A stretch of 64,000 nucleotides of DNA from positions 186,001-250,000 of the forward strand of contig CAAGCY010000006.1 of NCBI GenBank assembly GCA_900768465.1. The letters run 5' to 3'. The first letter of the stretch is position 1, and each line of letters begins with the position of its first letter. A model generated the notes under the pieces. The model ran no database searches. It worked only from the letters and a program-made list of their open reading frames with translations, and was not told the DNA's origin. Source of the DNA: Alphaproteobacteria bacterium. GTDB taxonomy: Bacteria; Pseudomonadota; Alphaproteobacteria; CAAGCB01; CAG-977. Of the stretch, positions 1 through 8,645 are shown in pieces. The position numbers and the translations under genes are program-made.

Positions 1-254
1 GCGCGAATGAACGGAAAGCGGTTGGCGGCGATACTGATGCCGATTCCCGTTCCGCAAACCAAAACGCCGCGTTCGGCTTTGCCCGCCTTAATCGCGTCCG
101 CCATTTTCGCCGCCATATCGGGATAATCGACGGAATCGGTCGAATACGTCCCCAAATCCAACGGCTCGTACCCCCATTCGGCAAGCTTTTCCGCCAACAG
201 GTTTTTCAATTCAAATCCGCCGTGATCCGCGGCAAGAGCGATGACTTCAGCCAT
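1..254 (-). CDS. rpiB: Ribose-5-phosphate isomerase B (partial, C-terminus beyond window)
   Basis: Isomerises ribose 5-phosphate and ribulose 5-phosphate in the non-oxidative pentose phosphate pathway, in the cytoplasm. The visible 84 residues contain the RpiB signatures: an ADHGG motif at residues 9-13 (substrate-binding Asp and His) and VCGTGIGIS around residue 67, where the Cys is the proposed base. The start is the ATG at 254, with an AGGAGTT ribosome site about 6 bases upstream. It is the last visible gene of a minus-strand cluster behind thrC, the M16 peptidase and a small conserved protein. The gene runs off the left edge, so the C-terminal half cannot be judged. RpiB rather than RpiA is clear from the motifs. 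Confidence 0.93.
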   Translation of the reverse strand, partial: MAEVIALAADHGGFELKNLLAEKLAEWGYEPLDLGTYSTDSVDYPDMAAKMADAIKAGKAERGVLVCGTGIGISIAANRFPFIR

Positions 255-293
255 AACGACAACTCCTTTACAAAAATGTTTTTCAAAGTTTTA

Positions 294-476
294 TCACACG
301 GGATTGCTTTTGGTCAAAACATATTCCAGTTTTTTGCGCGCCAGCATTTTCAGCGACAGCATCGGCGTGTTGCGCGGCGCCATAAAGCTGACCTCCGTTC
401 CCGTTTCTTCGTGAACGGCAATGACTTTGACGGCATTGCCTATCGGTTGGATTTGCAGGATGATTCCGTCGCTCAC
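294..476 (-). CDS. Small conserved alphaproteobacterial protein (DUF6898-like)
   Basis: A 60-residue cytoplasmic protein of unknown function. It reads as a compact beta-rich domain, with phrases such as IGNAVKVIAVHEETGTEVSF and a C-terminal ARKKLEYVL. From memory it resembles the small DUF6898 family of Alphaproteobacteria; that assignment is not certain. The chosen start is GTG at 476, whose bases overlap the stop of the upstream M16 peptidase gene (GTGA), a usual sign of translational coupling. A longer form from GTG at 494 would add six residues and overlap the peptidase by 22 bases. No Met start fits. It sits between the peptidase and rpiB in one operon. Confidence 0.6.
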   Translation of the reverse strand: MSDGIILQIQPIGNAVKVIAVHEETGTEVSFMAPRNTPMLSLKMLARKKLEYVLTKSNPV

Positions 477-1729
477 GAGTTCAAAGCTCCGCACAATTCA
501 TCGTAAGACATCACGTTTTTGACGGGTCCCAAAGCGGCAAAGGTCGGTTTTTGCGCAAACGTCTTGCGCGCGAAATCCAGCACTTGTTCGGGCGTTACGG
601 CATTGATTTTATCCAGCACCTCGTCCTTTTCAATCAAGCGGTCGTAAATCAGCAGATTGCCCGCGTTTTGTTCGCACCGCGCCGTCGGATGTTCCAACGA
701 CATCAAAATACCCGCTTTCAGCTGCGCTTTGGCGCGGTTCAGTTCTTCCTCGGTCAAAGAATCCCGCATTTTTTTGATTTCGTCGCACACGGCGGGCATG
801 ATTTCGGCGGCTTCCTCCTCGCCCGTTCCCGCGTAAACGCCGAACAGTCCGCCCTTCGTCGCAGGGGAAAAGAACGAATACACCGTGTAAACCAAGCCCC
901 GCTTTTCGCGGATTTCCTGAAACAAGCGCGACGACATCCCGCCGCCGAACACCGTCGAAAGCAAATGCGCGGTGTAATAGTTTTCGTCATAGTACGACAC
1001 CGACGGAAAACCCAAAATCAGATTGACCTGCTCGATTTTCTTTTTTTGGCGAAAATCCCCGCCGATATAGTTCGGCTCGGGAGCTTCCAATCCTTTCGCG
1101 GGGGCGAGTTCGGCAAACGCCTTTTCGACCAAAGACACGAAAACATCGTGCTTGACGCTGCCGCTTGCCGCCAAAATCATTCTGTCGGGCGTGTAGTTCG
1201 ATTTCAAGTAGCGGTTCAGCGTTTTGCGGCTGACTCCCTTGACCGTTTCGACGGAACCCAGAACGGGACGGCCGAACGACTGATTCGGAAAAGCCGTTTC
1301 CTGAAAATAATCGAAAATAATGTCGTCGGGAGTATCGACGGATTGGTTGATTTCCTGCAAAACGACGGCTTTTTCACGGTCGAATTCGTCGGGCGCGAAC
1401 GTCGAATGAAGCAAAATATCCGCCAGAATATCGACGGCAAGAGGCAAGTCCTCTTTCAAAACTTTGATATAAAACGACGTCGTTTCGCGCGACGTGCAGG
1501 CATTGAAGTAGCCGCCGACGTTTTCGATTTCCTCGGCGATTTGGCGGGCGGAACGCGTGGTCGTGCCTTTAAAGATCATGTGTTCCAACAAGTGCGATAT
1601 GCCGTTGATTTCCGCAGGTTCGAACATCGACCCGATTCCGACCCACGCGCCCAAAGCCACGGTGTCGAGTTCGTTCATTTCGTCGGTTACAATCCGCAGG
1701 GAATTCGGCAAACGGGTTACTGTACGCAT
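473..1729 (-). CDS. M16 family zinc peptidase (processing-peptidase-like)
   Basis: A 418-residue member of the M16 (pitrilysin/mitochondrial processing peptidase) family. The inverted zinc motif HLLEH lies at residues 46-50, with the third ligand probably Glu126 in EKAVVLQEI, at the spacing normal for the family. A glycine-rich FGGGMSSRLFQEIREKRGL segment in the second half matches the substrate-loop region of active subunits. No signal peptide is visible, so it probably acts in the cytoplasm or at the membrane. The start is ATG at 1729 with AAGAGG upstream; a TTG six bases earlier is less likely. It begins 2 bases after the thrC stop. The thrC-M16 order is common in Alphaproteobacteria. Confidence 0.9.
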   Translation of the reverse strand: MRTVTRLPNSLRIVTDEMNELDTVALGAWVGIGSMFEPAEINGISHLLEHMIFKGTTTRSARQIAEEIENVGGYFNACTSRETTSFYIKVLKEDLPLAVDILADILLHSTFAPDEFDREKAVVLQEINQSVDTPDDIIFDYFQETAFPNQSFGRPVLGSVETVKGVSRKTLNRYLKSNYTPDRMILAASGSVKHDVFVSLVEKAFAELAPAKGLEAPEPNYIGGDFRQKKKIEQVNLILGFPSVSYYDENYYTAHLLSTVFGGGMSSRLFQEIREKRGLVYTVYSFFSPATKGGLFGVYAGTGEEEAAEIMPAVCDEIKKMRDSLTEEELNRAKAQLKAGILMSLEHPTARCEQNAGNLLIYDRLIEKDEVLDKINAVTPEQVLDFARKTFAQKPTFAALGPVKNVMSYDELCGALNS

Positions 1730-1731
1730 TG

Positions 1732-3129
1732 TCAAGCCTCTTTTTTCACGCTGTTTTCAATAAAGTAAGTAATCGAATCATACTGATTGGGCAAAACGGT
1801 AAAGCTTTCGCGCCGCGTCATCAAATCCGCCAAAACGGGCGGCAAAGCGGGCGTTATGCCTGTCGCTTCGCGCACGGGAGCGGGAAATTTCGCAGGATGC
1901 GCCGTCGCCAGCACAATCATCGGCACGCCTGTTTCGGCGTACTTTTCCGCCGCCGCAAAGCCGATTGCGGAATGAGGATCGACGATTTCGCCCGACAGCT
2001 TGAAAATCCGACCGATTTCCGCTTTCGTTTCCGCGTCGTCGCAGCGCACCCCTTTGAAGAACGCGCGGATTTTCGTCAAAACATCGGCGGGGACTTCATA
2101 TTTGCCGTCGTATTTGAACACGTCCATCAAATGCACGATTGCTTCGGCGTCGCGGTCGAACATCTCGAACAGCAGGCGTTCAAAGTTCGACGAAATCTGA
2201 ATATCCATCGACGGACTGATGGACGGCTTGACGGGACGTTTTTCCATCACGCCCGTTTCCAAAAAACGCGGCAGAATGTCGTTTTCGTTCGACCCCAGCA
2301 CCAGCGTTTTAATCGGCAATCCCGCCTTTTTCGCGACAAAGCCCGCAAAAATGTTGCCGAAGTTGCCCGTCGGAACGGCAAACGACACTTCGCGGTCGGG
2401 CGCGCCCAGCTGCAAAGCGGCGTAAAAGTAATACACGACTTGCGCCATAATGCGCGCCCAGTTAATCGAATTGACGGCGGACAGATTGTGTTTCGTTCTG
2501 AACGCTTCGTCGCCGAACAGCGCTTTGACAATCGCCTGACAATCGTCGAAAGTGCCTTCCAGCGCGATATTGAACACGTTGCGCGACAAAGTCGTCGTCA
2601 TCTGGCGGCGCTGAACTTCGGATACGCGGTTGTGCGGATGCAAAATAAAGATGTCCAGATTGTCCAGTCCTTTGCAGGCTTCAATCGCCGCCGATCCCGT
2701 GTCGCCCGACGTTGCGCCGACAATGGTGATATGCTTTCCGCTGCGGGACAAAACGCGGTCGAACATCCGCCCGACCACCTGCAAAGCGTAATCCTTGAAC
2801 GCCAAAGTCGGACCGTAAAACAGCTGTTCGACCCACAGATTTTCGCGAATTTGCTTTAACGGAGCGACGGCGGCGTGCGTGAATTTGCCGTAAGCGTCCG
2901 CCGCGATATCCTTTAATTCGGATTCGGTCAAGCAGCCCGCCGTAAAAGGCGCCATGACTTTCGCCGCCAGTTCGGGATAGCTCAACGCCTGCATTTTGCG
3001 GATTTCGTCCGTCGAAAAGTGCGGGTATTCCTGCGGAACGTACAGCCCGCCGTCGGGGGCAAGCCCCGCCAGCAAAACGTTTTCAAAATCCAAAGCGGAC
3101 GCTTTGCCGCGCGTACTGATATATTTCAC
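1732..3129 (-). CDS. thrC: Threonine synthase
   Basis: Converts O-phosphohomoserine to threonine using pyridoxal phosphate, the last step of threonine biosynthesis. At 465 residues it is the length of the bacterial ThrC class. The PLP lysine is most likely Lys112 in GPTLAFKDYALQ, followed by the phosphate-binding GATSGDTGSAA segment. The N-terminal MKYISTRGK is typical. The ATG at 3129 has AAGGAGC upstream. It is the first gene of the minus-strand cluster thrC, M16 peptidase, small protein, rpiB, and diverges from elbB across 136 bases that contain a promoter for each direction. Confidence 0.96.
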   Translation of the reverse strand: MKYISTRGKASALDFENVLLAGLAPDGGLYVPQEYPHFSTDEIRKMQALSYPELAAKVMAPFTAGCLTESELKDIAADAYGKFTHAAVAPLKQIRENLWVEQLFYGPTLAFKDYALQVVGRMFDRVLSRSGKHITIVGATSGDTGSAAIEACKGLDNLDIFILHPHNRVSEVQRRQMTTTLSRNVFNIALEGTFDDCQAIVKALFGDEAFRTKHNLSAVNSINWARIMAQVVYYFYAALQLGAPDREVSFAVPTGNFGNIFAGFVAKKAGLPIKTLVLGSNENDILPRFLETGVMEKRPVKPSISPSMDIQISSNFERLLFEMFDRDAEAIVHLMDVFKYDGKYEVPADVLTKIRAFFKGVRCDDAETKAEIGRIFKLSGEIVDPHSAIGFAAAEKYAETGVPMIVLATAHPAKFPAPVREATGITPALPPVLADLMTRRESFTVLPNQYDSITYFIENSVKKEA

Positions 3130-3166
3130 GAATAAGCTCCTTGCAACAGGGATAAATCTTTACCCA

Positions 3167-3196
3167 TATATAAGTACATCTTTTGTTTAAATACAA
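3167..3196 (-). promoter_or_regulatory. Possible promoter of the thrC cluster
   Basis: On the minus strand, TTGTAT (3191-3196) and TATATA (3167-3172) are separated by 18 bases, about 40 bases before the thrC start. The -35 box is only moderate. It is the best candidate in the divergent intergenic region. Confidence 0.35.
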
Positions 3197-3204
3197 CATC
3201 GGAT

Positions 3205-3233
3205 TTGAAACTTTGCCCCGTTTTTGGTATAAA
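3205..3233 (+). promoter_or_regulatory. Sigma-70-type promoter of elbB
   Basis: TTGAAA (3205-3210) and TATAAA (3228-3233) are separated by exactly 17 bases and lie 33 bases before the elbB start codon. This is a good match to the housekeeping consensus. Confidence 0.6.
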
Positions 3234-3265
3234 GAGCTCAATAAAACAACGAAAGGACGAAACGG

Positions 3266-3913
3266 ATGAAAAAAATCGCGGTGTTGCTGTCGGGATGCGG
3301 AGTTATGGACGGGTCGGAAATTCACGAAGCCGTCACCGCAATGCTTGCCATTGAACAACAGGGGGCGAAATATCACTGCTTTGCGCCCGAAGGCAGTCAA
3401 GCCGTCGCAATGAACCACATCTTGAAGCGTCCCATGAACGAAACCCGCCGCATGCCCGCCGAAGCCGCCCGCATCGCGCGCGGCGACCTTTCGCTGTTAA
3501 GCTCTTACCGCGCCGCAGACTACGACGGACTTTTGCTGCCCGGCGGAATGGGGGTGATTTTGAATCTGTGCGATTTCGCGCATCAAGGACCGAACTGCTC
3601 GGTTCATCCCGATGTGGAGCGCGCGTTGATTGAAACGCACCAAGCGGGCAAACCGATTGCCGCGCTGTGCATTGCGCCCGTTGTCGTCGCCCGCGTGCTG
3701 AAAGGCGTAACCGTCACAATCGGCAACGACGCGGAAACGGCAATGGCGATTAAACAAATGGGCGGCACGCACAAAATCTGCAATGCCGCCGAAGTCTGCA
3801 TCGACACGAAAAACAAAATCGTTTCGACGCCGTGCTATATGCTGGACAAATCGCTGAAAGACGTGGCAATCAGCACTTCAAACGCCGTCAAGGATTTGTT
3901 GACGCTTGCTTAG
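3266..3913 (+). CDS. elbB: ElbB-type DJ-1/PfpI superfamily protein (glyoxalase-like)
   Basis: A 215-residue cytoplasmic protein of the class I glutamine amidotransferase-like (DJ-1/PfpI) fold. The sequence matches ElbB from its N-terminal KKIAVLLSGCGVMDGSEIHE onwards. The nucleophile is Cys135 in AALCIAP, and LLLPGGMGV at about 90-97 forms the usual neighbouring loop. ElbB was first linked to isoprenoid biosynthesis and later reported to have glyoxalase activity; the physiological role is not settled. The ATG at 3266 has AAAGGACG upstream. The last 26 bases overlap the end of the convergent DedA gene. Confidence 0.9.
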   Translation: MKKIAVLLSGCGVMDGSEIHEAVTAMLAIEQQGAKYHCFAPEGSQAVAMNHILKRPMNETRRMPAEAARIARGDLSLLSSYRAADYDGLLLPGGMGVILNLCDFAHQGPNCSVHPDVERALIETHQAGKPIAALCIAPVVVARVLKGVTVTIGNDAETAMAIKQMGGTHKICNAAEVCIDTKNKIVSTPCYMLDKSLKDVAISTSNAVKDLLTLA

Positions 3914-4577
3914 CCGCCGCTTCGCGTTCGCGTTTGGATTTCCAGACGAAATAGAATGACGTTAAAATTCCGAATCCGATAAGGACGACGGGAATAATCG
4001 TCAAAATCCGCATGACGTCTTCCTGATGGTTACGGAAAAACTCGGTCTGTCCCGCGAAATAGCTGAGCGTAATCAGCAAACCGACCCACAGCACGCCGCT
4101 GACCCAGTTGACAACGTGAAACACGCGGCGTTCCATGCCCGACACGCCGATAAACAGCGGCATCAGCGTCCGCACAAACGCGGTAAAGCGCGCCAGCAAC
4201 AAAGCCAGAATACCGTATTTGTGCAACATTCTTTCGGTTTTGTCGTGGTATTTTTGGGGAATATGGCTCATCCAGCGTTTGACGACGCGGCTTTCGCTCA
4301 GCCACCTGCCCTGCCAATAGCCGACTTCGGAACCCAGCGCCGCGCCGACCGTCAAAACCGCAAGGGTAATCCAGTAATCGGCAATGCCGTGAACAATCAG
4401 CGTTCCCGCCAACAGCAGCAAACTGTCGCCCGGCAGAAAAGTCGCGGGCAAAATACCATTTTCCAACACCAGCACAACGAACAGCACGGCATAAAGCATA
4501 AAAACCAAATCGGGATTGGCAAGCGTTTGAAAATCCTGTTCCCACAAAGCTTTTAACAACGTCCCGATTTTTTCCAT
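3888..4577 (-). CDS. DedA family integral membrane protein
   Basis: A 229-residue inner-membrane protein of the DedA/SNARE-associated family, whose better-studied members help recycle undecaprenyl phosphate or keep the proton motive force. The family hallmarks are present: an early LPGDSLLLLAG re-entrant segment (about 48-58), a GSEVGYWQGRW stretch, and the conserved arginines in ARFTAFVRTLMP. About five hydrophobic segments are visible, ending in a basic KSKREREAAAK tail. The ATG is at 4577. The gene is monocistronic by appearance and overlaps the 3' end of elbB tail to tail. The specific substrate cannot be assigned. Confidence 0.88.
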   Translation of the reverse strand: MEKIGTLLKALWEQDFQTLANPDLVFMLYAVLFVVLVLENGILPATFLPGDSLLLLAGTLIVHGIADYWITLAVLTVGAALGSEVGYWQGRWLSESRVVKRWMSHIPQKYHDKTERMLHKYGILALLLARFTAFVRTLMPLFIGVSGMERRVFHVVNWVSGVLWVGLLITLSYFAGQTEFFRNHQEDVMRILTIIPVVLIGFGILTSFYFVWKSKREREAAAKQASTNP

Positions 4578-4639
4578 AACTTACCGTCCTTTCCGTTGAT
4601 TGATTCGTTAATAAAGATAATGAAAAAAAGACTTGTTTT

Positions 4640-5149
4640 TCAACAGTTATTTTTACCTTTTTGACAAAAAAGTTTCACAATGCCGGCGTGTCCGTTTTTT
4701 TGCGCCAGCTCAACCGCCGTCTGCCCGCCGTACACCTGTTTTTCGGGATTTGCGCCCGCATCGAACAACAGCTTTGCGACCGTAAAATAACCGCGCAAAG
4801 CCGCATCCGCCAAAGCTTCGTCCAAAGCGGCGGGAGCGGCGGGAATCAAAACGCGCGTCGTATCGGCGTTATTGTGCGCGGCGGCGGCAATCAAAGCGGC
4901 GTCCGCATCCCCTCCTTTAAGCTTCAACAGCTGTTCGACCAAAGCCGTATGTCCGAACCGCGCGGCGGCGACAATCGCCCAAGAATCGAACACGCCCGCT
5001 TCGATAAAACATTCGACGATTTCGGTTTCGCCCGCTTCGCACGCGTTGACCAAAGCCCCTTTGAAATCGTCCGCCGCCCCTCCCTGCTTCAAACATTCCC
5101 GCAGTTGAGCGATATCTTGATTTTTAACGGCTTCGTAGACGGACGGCAT
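4640..5149 (-). CDS. Ankyrin-repeat protein
   Basis: A 169-residue protein made of about four ankyrin repeats and little else. Repeat units are recognisable as ALVNACEAGETEIVECFIEA, RFGHTALVEQLL, AAAHNNADTTRVLI and GYFTVAKLLFDAGANP, followed by GGQTAVELAQKNGHAGIVKLF. There is no signal peptide, so a cytoplasmic protein-binding role is likely. The partner is unknown. It diverges from nadE, and the start at ATG 5149 has AGGAGAAG upstream. A second small ankyrin-type protein occurs at 55109-55510 but is not a close copy. Confidence 0.85.
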   Translation of the reverse strand: MPSVYEAVKNQDIAQLRECLKQGGAADDFKGALVNACEAGETEIVECFIEAGVFDSWAIVAAARFGHTALVEQLLKLKGGDADAALIAAAAHNNADTTRVLIPAAPAALDEALADAALRGYFTVAKLLFDAGANPEKQVYGGQTAVELAQKNGHAGIVKLFCQKGKNNC

Positions 5150-5195
5150 GGGCGGCTTCTCCTGTTTTTTTTGATGATAACACCCGATTTTTCGT

Positions 5196-5224
5196 TTGTC
5201 ACAGCCCTTTTTGGCTTTTATACT
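5196..5224 (+). promoter_or_regulatory. Sigma-70-type promoter of nadE
   Basis: TTGTCA (5196-5201) and TATACT (5219-5224) have a 17-base spacer and lie 28 bases before the nadE start codon. Confidence 0.6.
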
Positions 5225-5252
5225 TGCCCCGATTTTTCAAAGGAGATTCTCC

Positions 5253-7310
5253 ATGACCGATTTTGACGAAAACAAACTGGCGGAACTGGCAAAACAAGCG
5301 GACGTTTTTTTGCAAACGGGCGTTAAAGACGCCGACACCGAACGCGTTTTCGACGAAATCAAGCAAATCGTATCAAAGGAAGCGGGCTGCATCGGTCTGG
5401 CGCAGATTGATTTGACCATCGGCGACATCGCGGGCAACGGATTGAAGATCGCGCGCTATATCCGATATGCAGAACGCGTCGGACTGGATATGATTGTGTT
5501 CCCCGAACTGGCGTTAATGGGCTATCCCGTCGAAGACATCATCGACCGCCATCCCGTCATCGTTTCCGAAAACGTCCGCTGGGTCAAGGAGCTGGCAAAG
5601 CTTTGCAAAAACACCACCGCTTTGGTGGGGTTTGTGGAGCCGCGCGGGGATACGAACGTCGGCCGGCGGTACTACAACGCCGTCGCCGTGCTGCACAAGG
5701 GGGAGATTCAGGGGATTGTCCGCAAACGTCTGCTGCCGACGTATTCGGAGTTTAACGACAGCCGCTATATCGAGCCGTCGCCCGTCGCGGGCGTTCAGCC
5801 TGCTGACACTTTGGGCGCGTTCACCCCCGAAAAGGTCGTCGATATGAAAAAAACGATTACCGTCAACGGCATATCCTACGGCATTTCGATTTGCGAAGAC
5901 TGCTGGAACAACAAAGCTTTCTTTCATCACACTTTGTACGCCGTCGACCCCGTGGACGAACTGGCGCGGGACAAACCCGACGTCTTTATCAACTGTTCGG
6001 CGTCGCCCTGCCGCGCGAAAAAGGAACAACTGAAACACAATATGCTGTCCTTTATCGCCAAACAGTACGGGATTCCGTTTGCTTACGTCAATCAGGTCGG
6101 CGCGATGGACTGCTGTTCTTTTGATGGGGCGAGCCGCGTGTTTTCCGCCGACGGCGTTTTGACGGCGCGGGCGGTGTCGTTCGCCGAACAATGCCTGATT
6201 GTCAATCCGACGAAAAACAAAGGCACGGTCCATCCCTTGACCAAAGGGCTGGAAAAAACGCTGTCCGAAGAAAAAGTTTTCACTTTGGATTACGAAAACG
6301 ATTTGGAGCGCACTTACAAAACAATCGTGCAAGCCGTTCGCGGATACTTTTCGAAATGCGGGCTGAAGCGCGCGGTTTTGGGACTGTCGGGCGGATTGGA
6401 TTCGACGGTTTGCGCGGTTTTGCTGGCGGACGCTTTGGGCGCGGAAAACGTGTTCGGCGTCAGCATGCCGTCCGAAATCACCAGTACGGAAAGCCGCGAC
6501 GACGCCGCGACGCTGGCAAAGAATCTCGGCATCCCCTTTACTCAAATGCCGATTAAGACAATGGTTGACGCGACGAACGGCTGTTTTGCCGAACTGTTTG
6601 CCAAAGTCGAATCGCAATGGAACTGCCGTTACAAAGCGTCCTTTACGCAAGACAATATCCAAGCCCGTTCCCGCGCCGTGTTTTTATGGGGAATCGCCAA
6701 CGAATTCACCGCCTGCATTCCCATTGCCACATCGGACAAATCCGAGCTTTATATGGGATACGCGACGATTAACGGCGATATGTCGGGCGGGTTCGCCCCG
6801 ATCGCCGACGTGCCGAAAACCAAGCTGTTCGCCTTGGCGCGGTGGATGAACGCGAACAGAGCGGTTAAAAACGCCGTTCCCGAATCCGTTATCCAGAAAC
6901 GCCCCGGCGCGGAGCTGGCAATCGACCCGAAAACGGGCAAACCCTTGATTGCCGAGGACGCTTTAATGCCCTATCCGTTCCTTGACGAAGTAATTTGGCG
7001 TATCGAAAACAAACATGAAAGCTATGCCGATATGCTGGATTCGGAATTCCTGTACGAAAAAACGACGCCCGTTTCCCGCGAACAAAAAACCGCGTGGCTG
7101 GACAAGTTTTACAAGCGTATGGCGGGCGCGCTGTACAAATGGTCGATTTTGCCGCCCGCAGTTATCGTGGAATCGCGTTCAATCAACAAAATCGACTATC
7201 GCCAGCCGATTACGTCGTGCCGCATTGATTACAAAGGCAAAACTCCGTCGGAAATCGGCGAGCTGTTAAAACTTGCCGATTGCGCGGTACAGATTCGATT
7301 TTCCGATTAA
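5253..7310 (+). CDS. nadE: Glutamine-dependent NAD+ synthetase
   Basis: Makes NAD+ from nicotinate adenine dinucleotide with ATP, using ammonia released from glutamine; cytoplasmic. The 685-residue protein has the two expected domains. The N-terminal nitrilase-type glutaminase has the Glu-Lys-Cys triad: Glu85 in FPELALMGYP, a Lys in VRKRLLPTYSEF near 158, and Cys214 in ISICED. The C-terminal synthetase has the ATP loop SGGLDST at 379-385 and the family KRPGAEL segment. The start is ATG at 5253, preceded by AAAGGAGA; an upstream in-frame extension would run through the promoter and is rejected. The last 45 bases overlap the convergent tolC-like gene. Confidence 0.96.
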   Translation: MTDFDENKLAELAKQADVFLQTGVKDADTERVFDEIKQIVSKEAGCIGLAQIDLTIGDIAGNGLKIARYIRYAERVGLDMIVFPELALMGYPVEDIIDRHPVIVSENVRWVKELAKLCKNTTALVGFVEPRGDTNVGRRYYNAVAVLHKGEIQGIVRKRLLPTYSEFNDSRYIEPSPVAGVQPADTLGAFTPEKVVDMKKTITVNGISYGISICEDCWNNKAFFHHTLYAVDPVDELARDKPDVFINCSASPCRAKKEQLKHNMLSFIAKQYGIPFAYVNQVGAMDCCSFDGASRVFSADGVLTARAVSFAEQCLIVNPTKNKGTVHPLTKGLEKTLSEEKVFTLDYENDLERTYKTIVQAVRGYFSKCGLKRAVLGLSGGLDSTVCAVLLADALGAENVFGVSMPSEITSTESRDDAATLAKNLGIPFTQMPIKTMVDATNGCFAELFAKVESQWNCRYKASFTQDNIQARSRAVFLWGIANEFTACIPIATSDKSELYMGYATINGDMSGGFAPIADVPKTKLFALARWMNANRAVKNAVPESVIQKRPGAELAIDPKTGKPLIAEDALMPYPFLDEVIWRIENKHESYADMLDSEFLYEKTTPVSREQKTAWLDKFYKRMAGALYKWSILPPAVIVESRSINKIDYRQPITSCRIDYKGKTPSEIGELLKLADCAVQIRFSD

Positions 7311-8645
7311 AACGGTATAAAACGACGTAATCAGTTCTTGGCGCGCGGTCGCCAGTTGCGCCTGAACGGTCAGCAGGTTCAACAGCGTTTCTTTGCCCGC
7401 CCGATAGGACGCGCGGGACACGCGTTCGTTTTCTTCCGCCGATTTTAAGACGTCTTGGTTAATCGTGTAAGACGCCAGCGCGGTTTTATAATCCTGATAC
7501 GCCGACCAGACTTCGTTTTTAACCGCGTCTTCGGTGCTTTTTTCCTGCCAGACGGCTTGGCGATAGTCGTAGCGCGCCTTTGCCAGAGCGTAGGATTTGG
7601 AAAAGCCTTCAAACAACGGAACGTTCAGCACCACGCCGACATCGCCGCCGTAAGTGTAGGGATATCCGTCTTTAAAAGGTTTGTCGTCTTTCCACCGGTC
7701 GGCATAGGACGCGTTCGCCGTCAAAGCCAACGTCGGAGCCATCGCGGATTTCGCGGCGTCTATTCCCGCCGAAGCCGCCGCTTTGGCTTTTGCCGCGCCT
7801 TTGATTTCGGGACGCAGATCCAACGCCAGCTTTATCATCTTTTGCACGGGCATTTTTTCCGCCAACGCGGTTGAACCGTCGTCTTTTTTCGGCACGACCA
7901 GAGAAAACTTCGTTTCGGGCGGCAGGTTCAGCAACGTCGCCAGATTCGCCTGATTCTTTTCAATCGTGTTTTGCGCCGCCGTCACCGCCAGCTTGGAACG
8001 CAGATACGTTGTCTTCGCCAACAATAAATCGGACGTCGCCGCTTTGCCGACCTGATATTTCTTTTGCGTTTCGTCGTATGATTTTTTATAGGACGCGACG
8101 CTGGTTTCGGCGGATTTCAAAACCTCTTTCGCGCTCAACAAATCCATGTACGCGCTGTGAACGCCCAGCACCAAATCGTGCAAAGCCGCATTGTAGCCGA
8201 ACGCCGCCTGTTCCATATACGCTTTCATCATATCCGTTGACGCGGAACGTCCGCCGAAATCCAGCAGCAGCCAGTTCAAAGCGACGTTGATCGAATACGG
8301 CTTGGCTTTCATATCTTTATAGACATTGGCGTTCGGTTCGTCATATTCGCCTTTGCTGTGCGACGCCGTCGCCGCCGCCGTCAGATTGACGTTCGGCAGA
8401 TAAGCGGCTTTGCTTGCGCCAAAGCTCGCTTCCGCCGATTTGACCGCCATAAAGGTGCGGTTCAAGTCGGGGTTGTTGCACACGCCGATTTGAATCAAGT
8501 CGTTCAACCCCAGCTTACCTTTGACATTCACTTTCGACAGGCAGTTTTCAGGGGCTTTTTGCGTATAAACCGACATCGGGTCGAACGCGTTCGCGGGGGC
8601 GGTCAAAAGCACCGCGACGCCCGCCGTTAACAACATCTTTTTCAT
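7266..8645 (-). CDS. TolC-family outer membrane efflux channel
   Basis: A 459-residue outer-membrane factor that would complete the tripartite pump encoded just upstream. It has a signal peptide (residues 1-20, ending APANA), and the two-fold repeated helical architecture of TolC is visible in the heptad-rich pairs around ESAEASFGASKAAYLPNVNL and ARYDYRQAVWQEKSTEDAV. A small Cys-containing ENCLSKVNVKGKLGL insert precedes the first helix. The start ATG at 8645 overlaps the stop of the pump gene (8642-8645), so the two are translationally coupled. It overlaps nadE at its 3' end. A second TolC gene at 62817-64000 is a different subfamily. Confidence 0.9.
   Translation of the reverse strand: MKKMLLTAGVAVLLTAPANAFDPMSVYTQKAPENCLSKVNVKGKLGLNDLIQIGVCNNPDLNRTFMAVKSAEASFGASKAAYLPNVNLTAAATASHSKGEYDEPNANVYKDMKAKPYSINVALNWLLLDFGGRSASTDMMKAYMEQAAFGYNAALHDLVLGVHSAYMDLLSAKEVLKSAETSVASYKKSYDETQKKYQVGKAATSDLLLAKTTYLRSKLAVTAAQNTIEKNQANLATLLNLPPETKFSLVVPKKDDGSTALAEKMPVQKMIKLALDLRPEIKGAAKAKAAASAGIDAAKSAMAPTLALTANASYADRWKDDKPFKDGYPYTYGGDVGVVLNVPLFEGFSKSYALAKARYDYRQAVWQEKSTEDAVKNEVWSAYQDYKTALASYTINQDVLKSAEENERVSRASYRAGKETLLNLLTVQAQLATARQELITSFYTVLIGKSNLYRAIGKF

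Noticed and set aside
551..1768. Long open frame on the plus strand opposite the M16 peptidase gene
   Set aside because: Its product is Arg/Phe/His-rich with no domain and no ribosome site; it mirrors the real gene. The same applies to similar frames opposite thrC, nadE, the RND pump, nifJ and secD.
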